64,000 nucleotides of DNA from Candidatus Tokpelaia sp. JSC085 (GTDB lineage: Bacteria; Pseudomonadota; Alphaproteobacteria; Rhizobiales; Rhizobiaceae): positions 430,001 through 494,000 of the forward strand of contig QENC01000001.1 of assembly GCA_003331005.1 (NCBI GenBank). The letters run 5' to 3'. Of the stretch, positions 19,619 to 28,964 are shown one piece after another. The translations under genes and the position numbers were made by a program. Position 1 is the first letter of the stretch, and every line of letters begins with the position of its first letter. A model generated the notes under the pieces. It did no database searches. It was given only the letters and a program-made list of their open reading frames with translations, and was not told where the DNA came from.

Positions 19619-20149
19619 TTATCTTTCATGCATAGGAAACTCAGCAACGCTATCTGTTTGTCTTGTTCTCCATTTATCAAGCCGTTCAGCTATTGCATCA
19701 TTAAAAACAGCCAACATAGCTACTGCAAGGAGAGCGGCATTAACAGCACCAGCCTTTCCTATAGCTAATGTACCGACAGGGATTCCTGCAGGCATTTGGA
19801 CAATAGAAAAAAGGGCATCTTGCCCAGAGAGCACAGGAGACGGAATAGGCACACCAAAGACAGGAAGCAACGTCAGAGCAGCTGTCATACCTGGCAGGTG
19901 AGCAGCGCCTCCTGCTCCGGCAATAATGGCTTTAAACCCTGCATTCTGTGCTTCCTTGGCAAAATCCGTCAGCCGATCAGGTGTACGATGTGCTGAGATA
20001 ATACGTGCTTCATACTTTATACAAAGCTCATCAAGTGTTTCCGCTGCATGAGACATCGTAGTCCAATCAGATTGGCTCCCCATGATAATGGCAATATCAA
20101 TATTCCCAGCACGCACGATAAGTTTCCCCCTAGTAATGACATTAAGCAT
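19619..20149 (-). CDS. purE: N5-carboxyaminoimidazole ribonucleotide mutase
   Basis: PurE rearranges N5-CAIR to 4-carboxy-AIR. The 176-aa protein contains [21 protein letters not shown] (catalytic His) and [11 protein letters not shown], all conserved in class I PurE. I use the ATG at 20149, which follows GATGGAAAC; the longer in-frame start at 20173 is a TTG. The first 20 residues are unconserved and somewhat longer than usual. Confidence 0.94.
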   Translation of the reverse strand: MLNVITRGKLIVRAGNIDIAIIMGSQSDWTTMSHAAETLDELCIKYEARIISAHRTPDRLTDFAKEAQNAGFKAIIAGAGGAAHLPGMTAALTLLPVFGVPIPSPVLSGQDALFSIVQMPAGIPVGTLAIGKAGAVNAALLAVAMLAVFNDAIAERLDKWRTRQTDSVAEFPMHER

Positions 20150-20202
20150 GTTTCCATCTTTGAGATTTTGCAACTGCAGTAATGATTTTGTCTCTTCTAC
20201 TT

Positions 20203-20310
20203 CTAGATACGACTACTACATCTGCAACCAGAACCGGTGGTCATCTCCTCAAACGATAGTTGTTCAAGACATGCATGAAAATTACGACGCTTGTGCTGCT
20301 CATCCTTCAT
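20203..20310 (-). CDS. Possible 35-aa small protein upstream of purE
   Basis: A frame too short for usual gene finders: ATG at 20310, TAG at 20203-20205. GAGG lies 6 bases before the ATG, a strong ribosome-binding site. The product is hydrophilic, beginning [11 protein letters not shown] and ending with three cysteines in GCRCSSRI plus one at residue 14. It ends about 53 bases before purE on the same strand, so it could be a leader peptide or independent small gene. I recognise no family. Confidence 0.3.
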   Translation of the reverse strand: MKDEQHKRRNFHACLEQLSFEEMTTGSGCRCSSRI

Positions 20311-20587
20311 AATTATCCTCTTCTCGTTTTCCCTCATGAGCGTGATGCAAGAAGCATAGGATGCCCATCTACTAATACAATAGAACAGATGAGCAAAACA
20401 AGGATTGTAGCAATATCATTCATATTATATATTTATTTTACATTGATTGTTTCGATTGAAAAGATTCTAGTCCAGTAGGTTTGCATGCAGACCTTACTTA
20501 ACTTACTTAAGATCAACATAAAAGTCTCTCTGGTTTATATACATAAGTTGAAATTTGACTATCTCTTAGAGTAAGGGAAAAGTTGCT

Positions 20588-20929
20588 ATGAACATACACG
20601 AAAATGATGATGGCGTTTATATAAGTAGTCAAATTTCAACTGATGATCTTCAAGCTATAGCTGATGTGGGAATTCGCACGGTCATATGTAACCGTCCGGA
20701 CCGGGAAGATGAAGGACAACCTGATTTCTTGTTGATACAACAGGCCGCTGCAGAATACAATATCAGCCTTTATTACGTTCCTGTTACAGGTTCTGGTGTT
20801 GCTGAAAATAGTCTGCAGGCAATGATAACTATTTTAACTCAAGCAGAACGACCATTACTTGCCTATTGCCGCTCCGGAAACCGTTCTGATACCATTTACA
20901 GATTAGCAAAAAAAATCATGGCAGGCTAA
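20588..20929 (+). CDS. DUF442/TIGR01244-family phosphatase-like sulfur transferase
   Basis: A 113-aa single-domain protein of the beta-lactamase-hydrolase N-terminal family (DUF442). It has a protein-tyrosine-phosphatase-like P-loop, YCRSGNRSD (C-x5-R) near residue 94, and the typical IRTVICNRPDREDEGQP segment. In rhizobia the domain is often fused to a metallo-beta-lactamase-like sulfur dioxygenase (Blh); here it stands alone. A role in sulfide or persulfide handling is inferred from that fusion. The ATG is at 20588. Confidence 0.82.
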   Translation: MNIHENDDGVYISSQISTDDLQAIADVGIRTVICNRPDREDEGQPDFLLIQQAAAEYNISLYYVPVTGSGVAENSLQAMITILTQAERPLLAYCRSGNRSDTIYRLAKKIMAG

Positions 20930-21369
20930 AATATAGCGCATCTGTCTGTCCTGTCATGTGAGGGCGGGCTTTCCTGCTTGTAGACAGTCCACAATCACTG
21001 CATTCCTCTCCATCTATTCCATCTATATGTTTCCGCTTACGCATGCTCTATCATACTGCTTCCTATAAAAATTCTAGGTCTTGTATCTGGGGCATTTCTA
21101 CATATTGCATAGTCAATCATATAATAAATACTAGCATAAACTAATCATGAGAAGAAAATATCTTCATGTTCTAATCATGATAAAATCTTATATTATAAAT
21201 CAGAAGAATCTGAAGAAACTGTAAACTGTACGAAAAGCAGAAACCGTAATTGAGGTACGTCATATCGATGTATCTCCAATAAAATGACGCCATTTGCTTG
21301 AAGAAATGATGTGGCTATGCAATAGCCACAGGGATGGATTGATTGTCAAAAGACCATGAGGCTTTATTA
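20930..21369. other. Gene-free gap with a hairpin before fabI
   Basis: About 440 AT-rich bases without a gene. A 10-mer direct repeat CTAATCATGA occurs at 21141 and 21171, exactly 30 bases apart. A perfect 9-bp inverted repeat, TGTGGCTAT-GCA-ATAGCCACA, lies at 21310-21330, 39 bases before the fabI ATG. The hairpin is probably in the fabI leader or is an operator. Confidence 0.45.
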
Positions 21370-22188
21370 ATGGCTCAGGATAATAATTTGTTGCGTGGAA
21401 AACGTGGGCTGATTCTTGGCTTGGCGAACAAGCGTTCCATCGCTTGGGGGATTGCCAAAGCTACTTACTCTTCCGGTGCAGAACTTGCTTTTACCTATCA
21501 GGGTGAAACGATGAAAAAACGTGTGAAGCCTTTGGTAGAAGGACTTGGTGCAATCCTCTGCGGCCATTGCGATGTGACTGATCAAGCTTCAATAGATGCT
21601 GTTTTCGACGTTCTGGCTAAGCGATGGGGAAAACTTGATTTTATCGTTCATGCGATTGGCTTTTCTGACAAGAGTGAATTGAAGGGTCGCTTTGTCGATA
21701 CCTCACCAATCAACTTTGCGATGACCATGAATATTTCGGTTTATTCATTAACAGCCGTGACTCAGCGTGCTGAAAAACTTATGATAGATGGTGGTTCGAT
21801 CTTGACCCTGACCTATTATGGTGCAGAGAAGGTTATGCCCAATTATAACGTGATGGGGGTTGCAAAAGCAGCCCTGGAGGCCAGTGTCAGGTATCTTGCG
21901 GTGGATCTTGGACCCAGAAAGATCCGAGTCAATGCTATTTCTGCAGGTCCTATAAAGACACTTGCCGCTTCGGGTATTGATGATTTCCGTTATATCCTTA
22001 AATGGAATGAACATAATGCACCGCTACGGCGAGGGGTAACAGTTGAAGAAATTGGCAATGTAAGCTTGTATTTTCTATCTGATCTTTCTAAATCGGTAAC
22101 CGGTGAAATACATCATGCCGATGCTGGTTACAATATCATCGGTATGAAAGCAGTTGATGCGCCAGATATTTCTGTATTAAAGGATTAA
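21370..22188 (+). CDS. fabI: Enoyl-[acyl-carrier-protein] reductase (NADH)
   Basis: FabI completes each cycle of type II fatty-acid elongation and is the target of triclosan. The 272-aa short-chain-dehydrogenase has the FabI-type N-terminal GLILGLANKRSIAWGIAKA, GETMKKRV, HAIGFSDK and the catalytic Tyr/Lys pair in YYGAEKVMPNYNVMGVAKAA. The ATG at 21370 is preceded by GAGG with 8 bases of spacing and gives the usual length; a TTG at 21343 would add nine residues. Confidence 0.95.
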   Translation: MAQDNNLLRGKRGLILGLANKRSIAWGIAKATYSSGAELAFTYQGETMKKRVKPLVEGLGAILCGHCDVTDQASIDAVFDVLAKRWGKLDFIVHAIGFSDKSELKGRFVDTSPINFAMTMNISVYSLTAVTQRAEKLMIDGGSILTLTYYGAEKVMPNYNVMGVAKAALEASVRYLAVDLGPRKIRVNAISAGPIKTLAASGIDDFRYILKWNEHNAPLRRGVTVEEIGNVSLYFLSDLSKSVTGEIHHADAGYNIIGMKAVDAPDISVLKD

Positions 22189-22549
22189 TCTTTTAGCCTG
22201 TTACAACCATTGGCACATTTTCACTCAAGAGATTTTCGATGAACCAAGCGTTCCACAGTTCATAATTTTCTGTGCCAAAAGCATGCATGCATTTATCAGT
22301 TCGTTCATTCTTGTGCCAATTGATGACGACAAGGGGAAGAGGGATTCGCTGTGGAATAGAATAGTGAATAGTACAGTCAGTCGATTCTTTCTATGAAAGC
22401 GTTGGTGGTATCGATGCTGGTAGTGTTGTCATGACTACTTGAAGGAAAGGCAGTATGCTTCTCGCCAGCAGCGCTGAGGGCCTGAGGGCCATGCATTCAT
22501 TAATTTATGAGTGTTTTTTGATGGTGTGTAGATGACATAGGAATCAGGT
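22189..22549. other. Gene-free gap between fabI and plsC
   Basis: About 360 bases with no gene or RNA that I recognise. A short direct repeat CTGAGGGC occurs twice in a row near 22470. No terminator with a T-run is visible after fabI. Confidence 0.4.
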
Positions 22550-23332
22550 ATGTTGATCATTCGGTCATTACTTTTTAAAGTGAGTTTTCTTACTATAACA
22601 ATTATTCAAATGGTGCTTGTCGCCCCAATTTATTTTTTCCTTCCTCACAAACTCGTGTGGATTATACCACGTATCTGGGTTCGGACAGTACTCTGGCTAG
22701 AAAAATACATTGCTGGAACAACCTATGATATTGAAGGGGTGGAGCACTTACCAAAAGGTGCTTGCATTATTGCCGCAAAACACCAATCTATCTGGGAAAC
22801 ATTGACACTGGTACTGCATATCAATGATCCGACCTTTGTTCTTAAACGTGAACTGATGTGGCTACCGGGCCTCGGTTGGTTTTTAGCGAAAGTGGGGATG
22901 ATTCCAATAAACCGTGGCACACCCCTCAAGGCATTGAAGAGGATTCTTAAAGGAGCCAGAAAGATGGCCATGGCGAATCGTCAAATTGTTATATTCCCGG
23001 AAGGGACCCGTCAGCCTCCTGGAGCGAGACCTGATTATAAAAGCGGTATTTTCCCAATTTATTCTGAATTGAATTTACCGGTTATTCCGGTCGCGCTTAA
23101 TTCTGGTCTTTATTGGCCGAAACAGTATTTTCACTGTTATCCGGGGGTGATACGTTGCCGTATCTTACCGGCAATTAAACCTGGATTAGAAAAAAGAGAG
23201 TTTATGAGCCGCCTTGAAGGCATGATTGAAGATGCCTGTGATGCACTTCTGATTGCGGCAGCCAATGATCATACTCCTCCATTCATGCCACCAACGTCTG
23301 TCAACCGACTGAAAGAACTGGAGATGAAATAA
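22550..23332 (+). CDS. plsC: 1-Acyl-sn-glycerol-3-phosphate acyltransferase
   Basis: PlsC acylates lysophosphatidic acid to phosphatidic acid at the inner membrane. The 260-aa protein has an N-terminal membrane segment (about residues 8-30) and the acyltransferase blocks: AAKHQSIWET (H-x4-E in place of the commoner H-x4-D), GMIPINRG and FPEGTRQPPG. The Glu variant is common in rhizobial PlsC. The ATG at 22550 follows AGGAATCAGGT. It converges on dapE. Confidence 0.9.
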   Translation: MLIIRSLLFKVSFLTITIIQMVLVAPIYFFLPHKLVWIIPRIWVRTVLWLEKYIAGTTYDIEGVEHLPKGACIIAAKHQSIWETLTLVLHINDPTFVLKRELMWLPGLGWFLAKVGMIPINRGTPLKALKRILKGARKMAMANRQIVIFPEGTRQPPGARPDYKSGIFPIYSELNLPVIPVALNSGLYWPKQYFHCYPGVIRCRILPAIKPGLEKREFMSRLEGMIEDACDALLIAAANDHTPPFMPPTSVNRLKELEMK

Positions 23333-23392
23333 AAGGTCAAAGCTGCGGTATAAATCTTTTATCTTCAAAAAAAATCCTAAACGCCAACCAAT

Positions 23393-24616
23393 CTAAACGA
23401 TGCCTTCCCTGCCTTCAACGGTATTTTCTTTATTGGAAAAAATCTGTTCAATAAAGCTTTGATAGATCATTGTTAGTTTTTCAAGGTCATCTACAGCTAC
23501 ACATTCATCAATTTTATGCATAGTTTTGCCGACAAGGCCAAATTCTACAACAGGGCAATAATCTTTGATGAATCTGGCATCGGATGTCCCGCCCGCTGTT
23601 GACGTTTCTGGTGTTTGACCAGTTATCTTAAGGATTGCATTGGATATGGTGCTGATCAGCCAGTCATTCTTGGTTAAAAAGACAGCCGCTGGATTTGACA
23701 TCCAGGTGATGGCATAGTCAACAGGTATTCTATTTTTCTTAAGGATCGCTTGAGTGGCTTCATCCAAGCGCCTTTCTATTTCTGCCATCAATGTTGCTGG
23801 TGACCATAGATCGTTGAAACGAATATTGAACCAGGCTTCAACATGAGCAGGGATCAGATTATTTATCTTATTGCCGCTATCAATGTTTACAATCTCAAGA
23901 TTGCTAGGTTGAAAATGTTTACTCCCGGTATCAAGTGGTTGGTCAACAAGAACCCCAAGCAATGTGATGATGTTAGGAAGTGGGTTATGAGCCAGGTGTG
24001 GATAAGCGACATGCCCTTGTATGCCATTAACCCTTAAAACACCTGAAAGTGATCCGCGACGTCCTATCTTTATTGTATCCCCTAGACTCTCCGTACATGT
24101 CGGCTCACCAACAAGCGCTGCATCCCACGCTTCACCACGTGCGGCTGCCCATTGGAGAAGTTTGATAGTCCCATTGACTGCTGGCCCCTCTTCATCCCCT
24201 GTTATCAGAAGCGATATACTACCGTTAATTGGCTTTTTCTTGAAAATTCGTATTAAAGCAGCAAGAAAACAAACGATGCTACCCTTCATATCTACAGCAC
24301 CACGCCCGTAGAGAACCCCATCGACAATATTTCCTGAAAAGGCAGGATGACTCCACTGCGCTTTATCACCAGGTGGAACAACATCCGTATGCCCAGCAAA
24401 CATCAGGCAAGGAGAAGAAACACCATATTTTGCATAAAGATTTTCAACATCTGGCGTGTGACAGTCACTGAATACAGGACGATCAACCGTAAATCCCACT
24501 GTTTTGGCAATTTTTTGTAAGAAAGACAGTGCACCCCCCTCGTCTGGTGTAACTGAACGATAACGAATGAGTTCCTGAAGAAGGTAAACTGGATCAGCAT
24601 ATTGCATGATCGTCAT
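23393..24616 (-). CDS. dapE: Succinyl-diaminopimelate desuccinylase
   Basis: DapE releases LL-diaminopimelate from its succinyl form, supplying lysine and peptidoglycan. The 407-aa M20 zinc hydrolase has the metal ligands in FAGHTDVVPPG, YGRGAVDMKG and GDEEGPAVNG, the dimerisation domain with GRRGSLSG, and the C-terminal STAGGTSDARF. The ATG at 24616 follows AGGAGG at good spacing. The protein is 20-30 residues longer than E. coli DapE, mainly at the C-terminus. Confidence 0.94.
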   Translation of the reverse strand: MTIMQYADPVYLLQELIRYRSVTPDEGGALSFLQKIAKTVGFTVDRPVFSDCHTPDVENLYAKYGVSSPCLMFAGHTDVVPPGDKAQWSHPAFSGNIVDGVLYGRGAVDMKGSIVCFLAALIRIFKKKPINGSISLLITGDEEGPAVNGTIKLLQWAAARGEAWDAALVGEPTCTESLGDTIKIGRRGSLSGVLRVNGIQGHVAYPHLAHNPLPNIITLLGVLVDQPLDTGSKHFQPSNLEIVNIDSGNKINNLIPAHVEAWFNIRFNDLWSPATLMAEIERRLDEATQAILKKNRIPVDYAITWMSNPAAVFLTKNDWLISTISNAILKITGQTPETSTAGGTSDARFIKDYCPVVEFGLVGKTMHKIDECVAVDDLEKLTMIYQSFIEQIFSNKENTVEGREGIV

Positions 24617-24847
24617 GTGCCCCTCCTCTTTTTAACCAGGAACAACAAAACCTCTTGTGATTCTATTCAAAATAGATTTGCCATCAGCATGGATGCTGAT
24701 TCAGTTTGTAATATCATTGCTCTATAAACGCATAGGATATAAAATGATATTACAATATGAAAAATTCCTTGTTTTTCTTTCTCAATCAAGTTGAAATGTT
24801 CTCAAGAACTTCAAACATGAAGAACTATTGAGTGCTACAGTGGAATA

Positions 24848-26194
24848 ATGAATCAAAAAAAAGGGCACGCTTTGAATAAGGTTAAACTGATAGATAGACT
24901 GGATACCAAAGATCATTCGCAGGTCTGTGTTGGACCCAAAACAAGTCGAGAAAAGACAAAATTGATTGTCGCTGCCAGTCTTGGAAATTTTCTAGAATTT
25001 TTTGATTTCACGGTATATAGTTTCTTTGCTGAGGTCATAGGTCAGATTTTTTTCAAAAATGATGATCCTATGGTCTCATTAATGTTCTCTGCTACCGTAT
25101 TTGGTGTTGGGTTTCTGATGCGACCGTTTGGTAGTATTATGATCGGTACATATGCGGACCGGCATGGCCGAAAGGCGGCAATGCTTATCACTATTGCTAT
25201 CATGGCATTTGGCAGTGCTATGATAGGTTTTGCTCCACCCTATTCAAGCATTGGTATGACTGCACCCGTTCTTATTGTGATAGGTCGCCTTTTACAGGGG
25301 TTTTCTGCAGGTGGTGAGATTGGTGCAGCAACAACCTTACTGATGGAATCAGCACCGCACAGCCAGCGAGGACTCTTTATTAGCTGGCAATTTGTAGGGC
25401 AAGGGCTCAGTTCCATGTGCGGTGCACTATTTGGTGCGGTATTATCTTATATGCTGTCCGAAGAACAGTTATTGACCTGGGGCTGGCGTGTCCCTTTTTT
25501 CTTTTCATTGCTTATCATTCCAGTTGGTCTATATATCCGCTCACATGTCGGAGAAACCTATTCAGGTGAAAATCACAGCATCACATCAAAAGCGTTTTCT
25601 CCGGTTATCAAAATTATACGGGAAGATTTCTCACAGTTTGTGCTGGCAACTCTGATGATCATGCCTGTAACACTACTGATCTATATTATGGTGTTTTATA
25701 TGCCGACCTATCTAAAGCAGACCACGGATGTAATGTCATCATATGCTTACTTCCTTAGTGCAGGAATGAGTATCATGACCGTCATCTCCGCTCTTCTCGG
25801 CGGAGTTATCTGTGACAGGATTCCACAGCGTAAACCTTTTGCTATTCTCATCTTGTTCATTACGCTTGTATCATCCTTCATCGTATTTTATATGGCTAGT
25901 GTTATAGTGATCTTTGTCATAGCATTGATGGTATGTGTTGCTGCGCTTGGCATGCTTATGACGGTTCAGGCACTTCTTGTGACTGAGGCTTTTCCCAGAG
26001 GTGTGCGCGCTACTGCAATATCAGTCTCGTATAGTCTCGGAGTGACTGTGTTCGGTGGGACAGCTCAAATGGTTGTTGTGAAGCTGATGGCTGCTTCAGG
26101 ATCTCATCCCATGTCACCATTCTGGTATCTTGGCACTATGCTCATTCTTGGTATTCTTGCCTATGCTCTTTTTCGTGAAGTGCGCTATGTCTAG
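24848..26194 (+). CDS. MHS-family major facilitator transporter
   Basis: A 448-aa, 12-helix transporter of the metabolite:H+ symporter family (proline/betaine, citrate, ketoglutarate carriers). It has the signature NFLEFFDFTVYSFFA in helix 1, the loop motif GTYADRHGRKAAM, and GRLLQGFSAGGEIGAATTLL in helix 4. The first 35 residues are cytosolic and polar. The substrate cannot be read from sequence. It lies 130 bases upstream of an M20 amidohydrolase on the same strand, so it may import that enzyme's substrate. Confidence 0.85.
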   Translation: MNQKKGHALNKVKLIDRLDTKDHSQVCVGPKTSREKTKLIVAASLGNFLEFFDFTVYSFFAEVIGQIFFKNDDPMVSLMFSATVFGVGFLMRPFGSIMIGTYADRHGRKAAMLITIAIMAFGSAMIGFAPPYSSIGMTAPVLIVIGRLLQGFSAGGEIGAATTLLMESAPHSQRGLFISWQFVGQGLSSMCGALFGAVLSYMLSEEQLLTWGWRVPFFFSLLIIPVGLYIRSHVGETYSGENHSITSKAFSPVIKIIREDFSQFVLATLMIMPVTLLIYIMVFYMPTYLKQTTDVMSSYAYFLSAGMSIMTVISALLGGVICDRIPQRKPFAILILFITLVSSFIVFYMASVIVIFVIALMVCVAALGMLMTVQALLVTEAFPRGVRATAISVSYSLGVTVFGGTAQMVVVKLMAASGSHPMSPFWYLGTMLILGILAYALFREVRYV

Positions 26195-26324
26195 CATTAA
26201 GAGAGCATTTAGAGCAAGTGTATAATTCTAATCTCCTATTTCCAGTTGTCTTATTGCAGTTATGTAAAAATCTTTTGAAAGAAACAGGGACATTGACCAT
26301 GTCTATAAAAAATAGAGTAGAGTA

Positions 26325-27488
26325 ATGAATAAAATTCAAAACCACATTAATAATTTTTTGCCGGATATGATTGCGATTCGCCATGATTTACATGCTTATC
26401 CTGAATTATCTAATGCGGAATATCGCACAAGTGACATTGTTGCGGAACTGCTTGAAAAATGGGGATATGAAGTCTCCAGGGGCATTGGAAAAACTGGTGT
26501 GGTCGGGACATTACATATTGGCAGTGGTAGAAAATCGATCGGTCTCCGGGCCGATATGGATGCCTTGCCAATTTATGAACAGACCAATCTGGCCTATATG
26601 AGCAAAAATGCGGGTGTGATGCATGCCTGTGGACATGATGGCCACACCACGATTTTGCTGACAGCAGCACGTTATCTTGCTGAGACAAAAAAGTTCAGCG
26701 GAACAGTGCATTTAATTTTTCAACCTGCTGAAGAAGGATTTGCTGGAGCCAAAGCTATGATTGATGATGGCCTCTTTGAAAGGTATCCCTGTGATAGAGT
26801 TTACGGCTTACATAATTGGCCAGGTAGAACAGCAGGTGAATTTTATTTTAAAGTAGGGCCAATGATGGCATCTGTTGATACGGTGCATATTAGCATTGAG
26901 GGTCGTGGCGGGCATGGTGCAATGCCCGAAAATACAATTGATCCAATTGTTGCCGGAGCATCTGTTGTGATGGCTCTACAAACAATCATTTCGCGCAATA
27001 TTCCACCAGTTGATAGCGCACTCATAACGATTGGCTCATTCCAGGGCGGATCAGCTTCAAATATCATTCCTGACCTTGTTAAGCTCGAGCTTACCATCCG
27101 GACTTTTTCTCAAAAAGTACGAGTCTTGCTGAAAAAGCGTGTCCATGCGCTTGTTAGCGCACAAGCTACCAGCTATGGTGCACAGGCTGGAATTCTATAT
27201 GAAACCGGTTATCCACCTCTTGTTAATCATGCAGATGAAACAACTTATGCACAAAAAATTGCAGAGAATACTTTTGGCAAGGACAAGGTGGTCGTTCTTT
27301 CACAACCGGTCGCTCCGTCTGAAGATTTTGCTTTCATGCTTGAGAAATGTCCAGGGAGTTATTTTTTTCTGGGTAACGGTGAAAGTGCCGAGTTGCACAA
27401 TCCACATTACGTTTTCAATGATGAGATTATTCCTATCGGGGCAAGCCTCTGGGGGGCGTTGGTGGAGAGTTATCTGCATAAAATATAG
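26325..27488 (+). CDS. M20-family amidohydrolase (hippurate hydrolase-like)
   Basis: A 387-aa metallopeptidase-fold amidohydrolase related to HipO and N-acyl-amino-acid hydrolases. It has RHDLHAYPELS at the N-terminus, GLRADMDALPI, the metal-binding MHACGHDGHTT and FQPAEEGFAGA, GRGGHGAMPE in the lid domain, and a late metal ligand in PSEDFAFM and HNPHYVFND. Likely substrates are N-acylated amino acids or auxin-like conjugates, but this cannot be settled from sequence. It follows the MHS transporter and may form a small uptake-and-hydrolysis unit with it. Confidence 0.86.
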   Translation: MNKIQNHINNFLPDMIAIRHDLHAYPELSNAEYRTSDIVAELLEKWGYEVSRGIGKTGVVGTLHIGSGRKSIGLRADMDALPIYEQTNLAYMSKNAGVMHACGHDGHTTILLTAARYLAETKKFSGTVHLIFQPAEEGFAGAKAMIDDGLFERYPCDRVYGLHNWPGRTAGEFYFKVGPMMASVDTVHISIEGRGGHGAMPENTIDPIVAGASVVMALQTIISRNIPPVDSALITIGSFQGGSASNIIPDLVKLELTIRTFSQKVRVLLKKRVHALVSAQATSYGAQAGILYETGYPPLVNHADETTYAQKIAENTFGKDKVVVLSQPVAPSEDFAFMLEKCPGSYFFLGNGESAELHNPHYVFNDEIIPIGASLWGALVESYLHKI

Positions 27489-27833
27489 AAGGTTTTATTT
27501 ATATACTCAAGGTCTGTTTTCTGTCAGCAACCTAATCAAACAATTTATATTATTCTGGTGACATACAAGGTAATATATAAATGCAACAGATGATCAGATT
27601 GATTAGTTTGTGGCTTAGTAGTTTTCTAGCTAGCTTCCCTTTTTTCTTCAATCGCGGGATATCGTTAAAACCGGTTGCTCCAGTTTAGAACCAGCTGCGA
27701 TCAGTTAGCAAACGATAGATTTTAAAAAAATAAAAAAGTAGTTTATAGCAATGTGTGTTTTTATAATCGTCAAAATGACTTGTTGAGAATTCCTTGTCAA
27801 AAGATGAGACTGAAAGCCAGAGGTCTGCGCTTT
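27489..27833. other. Gene-free gap before prs
   Basis: About 345 bases. The prs reading frame stays open upstream to 27753, but the extra residues are not conserved. I see no terminator, RNA gene or repeat here beyond AT-rich runs. Confidence 0.4.
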
Positions 27834-28766
27834 ATGAAATTCTTCTGCGGTAATTCCAATCCCTGTTTGGGACATGACATAGCAAGTTATCTTAATATTC
27901 CTCAGGGAAAAGCTGAGGTTCATCGCTTTGCTGATCAGGAAATCTTTGTCGAAATTCAGGAAAACGTCCGTGGACAGGATGTGTTTGTTTTGCAATCAAC
28001 TTCCTATCCGACAAATGACCATTTAATGGAGCTTTTGATCATGATTGATGCATTGCGTCGCTCCTCTGCCCGGCGTATAACAGCCGTTATTCCTTATTTT
28101 GGATATGCTAGACAAGATAGAAAGCCAGGACCGCGGACGCCTATTTCTGCCAAGCTTGTGGCAAATCTTATCACTGGTGCCGGGGCTAACCGTGTTCTGA
28201 CACTTGATCTCCACGCAGGTCAGATACAGGGTTTTTTCGATATTCCTACAGATAATCTTTATGCTGTTCCTGTTATCAGTCGGGATATCAAAGCTCATTA
28301 TTCAACAGAGAACGTTGTGGTTGTTTCACCTGATGTGGGGGGAGTCGTCCGTGCTCGTGCGCTAGCAAAGCGCATTGAGTCCCTGCTGGCCATTGTTGAT
28401 AAACGGCGTGAAAAGCCAGGGGAATCTGAAGTGATGAATATCATAGGCGATATTACAGACAAGGACTGCCTTTTGTTTGATGATATTGTTGATTCAGGAG
28501 GAACCTTGTGCAATGCTGCAGAAGCCCTTTTAGGGAAAGGTGCGAGAAGCGTGACGGCCTATATTACACATGGTGTCCTTGCAAGAGGCGCCGTGTCCCG
28601 TATAAGCGAATCAAAACTCAAAGAACTTGTTATCACAGATTCGATCCAACCAACAGTGAATATAAAACAGGTTCATAATATCCGTATTCTGTCCATTGCC
28701 AGCTTAATTGGTGATGCAATTTCGCGGACAGCTGCAGAACAGTCTGTATCTAGCCTCTTTGATTAG
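27834..28766 (+). CDS. prs: Ribose-phosphate pyrophosphokinase
   Basis: Prs makes PRPP from ribose 5-phosphate and ATP for purine, pyrimidine, histidine and NAD synthesis. From the ATG at 27834 the protein is 310 aa, the usual length in this order, beginning [13 protein letters not shown]. It has [18 protein letters not shown] (ATP and metal site) and the PRPP-binding loop [12 protein letters not shown]. The frame stays open 81 bases upstream, but those residues are not family-like. It supports the purine genes elsewhere in the window. Confidence 0.95.
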   Translation: MKFFCGNSNPCLGHDIASYLNIPQGKAEVHRFADQEIFVEIQENVRGQDVFVLQSTSYPTNDHLMELLIMIDALRRSSARRITAVIPYFGYARQDRKPGPRTPISAKLVANLITGAGANRVLTLDLHAGQIQGFFDIPTDNLYAVPVISRDIKAHYSTENVVVVSPDVGGVVRARALAKRIESLLAIVDKRREKPGESEVMNIIGDITDKDCLLFDDIVDSGGTLCNAAEALLGKGARSVTAYITHGVLARGAVSRISESKLKELVITDSIQPTVNIKQVHNIRILSIASLIGDAISRTAAEQSVSSLFD

Positions 28767-28939
28767 GTTGTAGTTTGCTGACAGAAGACCTGTTGATATC
28801 ATTGCCATCGATTCTTATTCTAATAAAGTTTTCAAATTACAGGTGTGGTGTAATGGAACATCCATCACATGCGCTGTTAAGGAATTTATTATAATAATGT
28901 ATTAATTTCTACTACAAGATAGAAGCAAGAGGCTCACTC

Positions 28940-28964
28940 TAACTTATTTATTGATTATAAGTTA
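28940..28964. repeat. Inverted repeat directly after the midA stop
   Basis: TAACTTAT and ATAAGTTA pair as an 8-bp stem around a 9-base loop, abutting the midA stop codon on the minus strand. No T-run follows. It may be an mRNA-stabilising hairpin or weak terminator. Confidence 0.35.
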
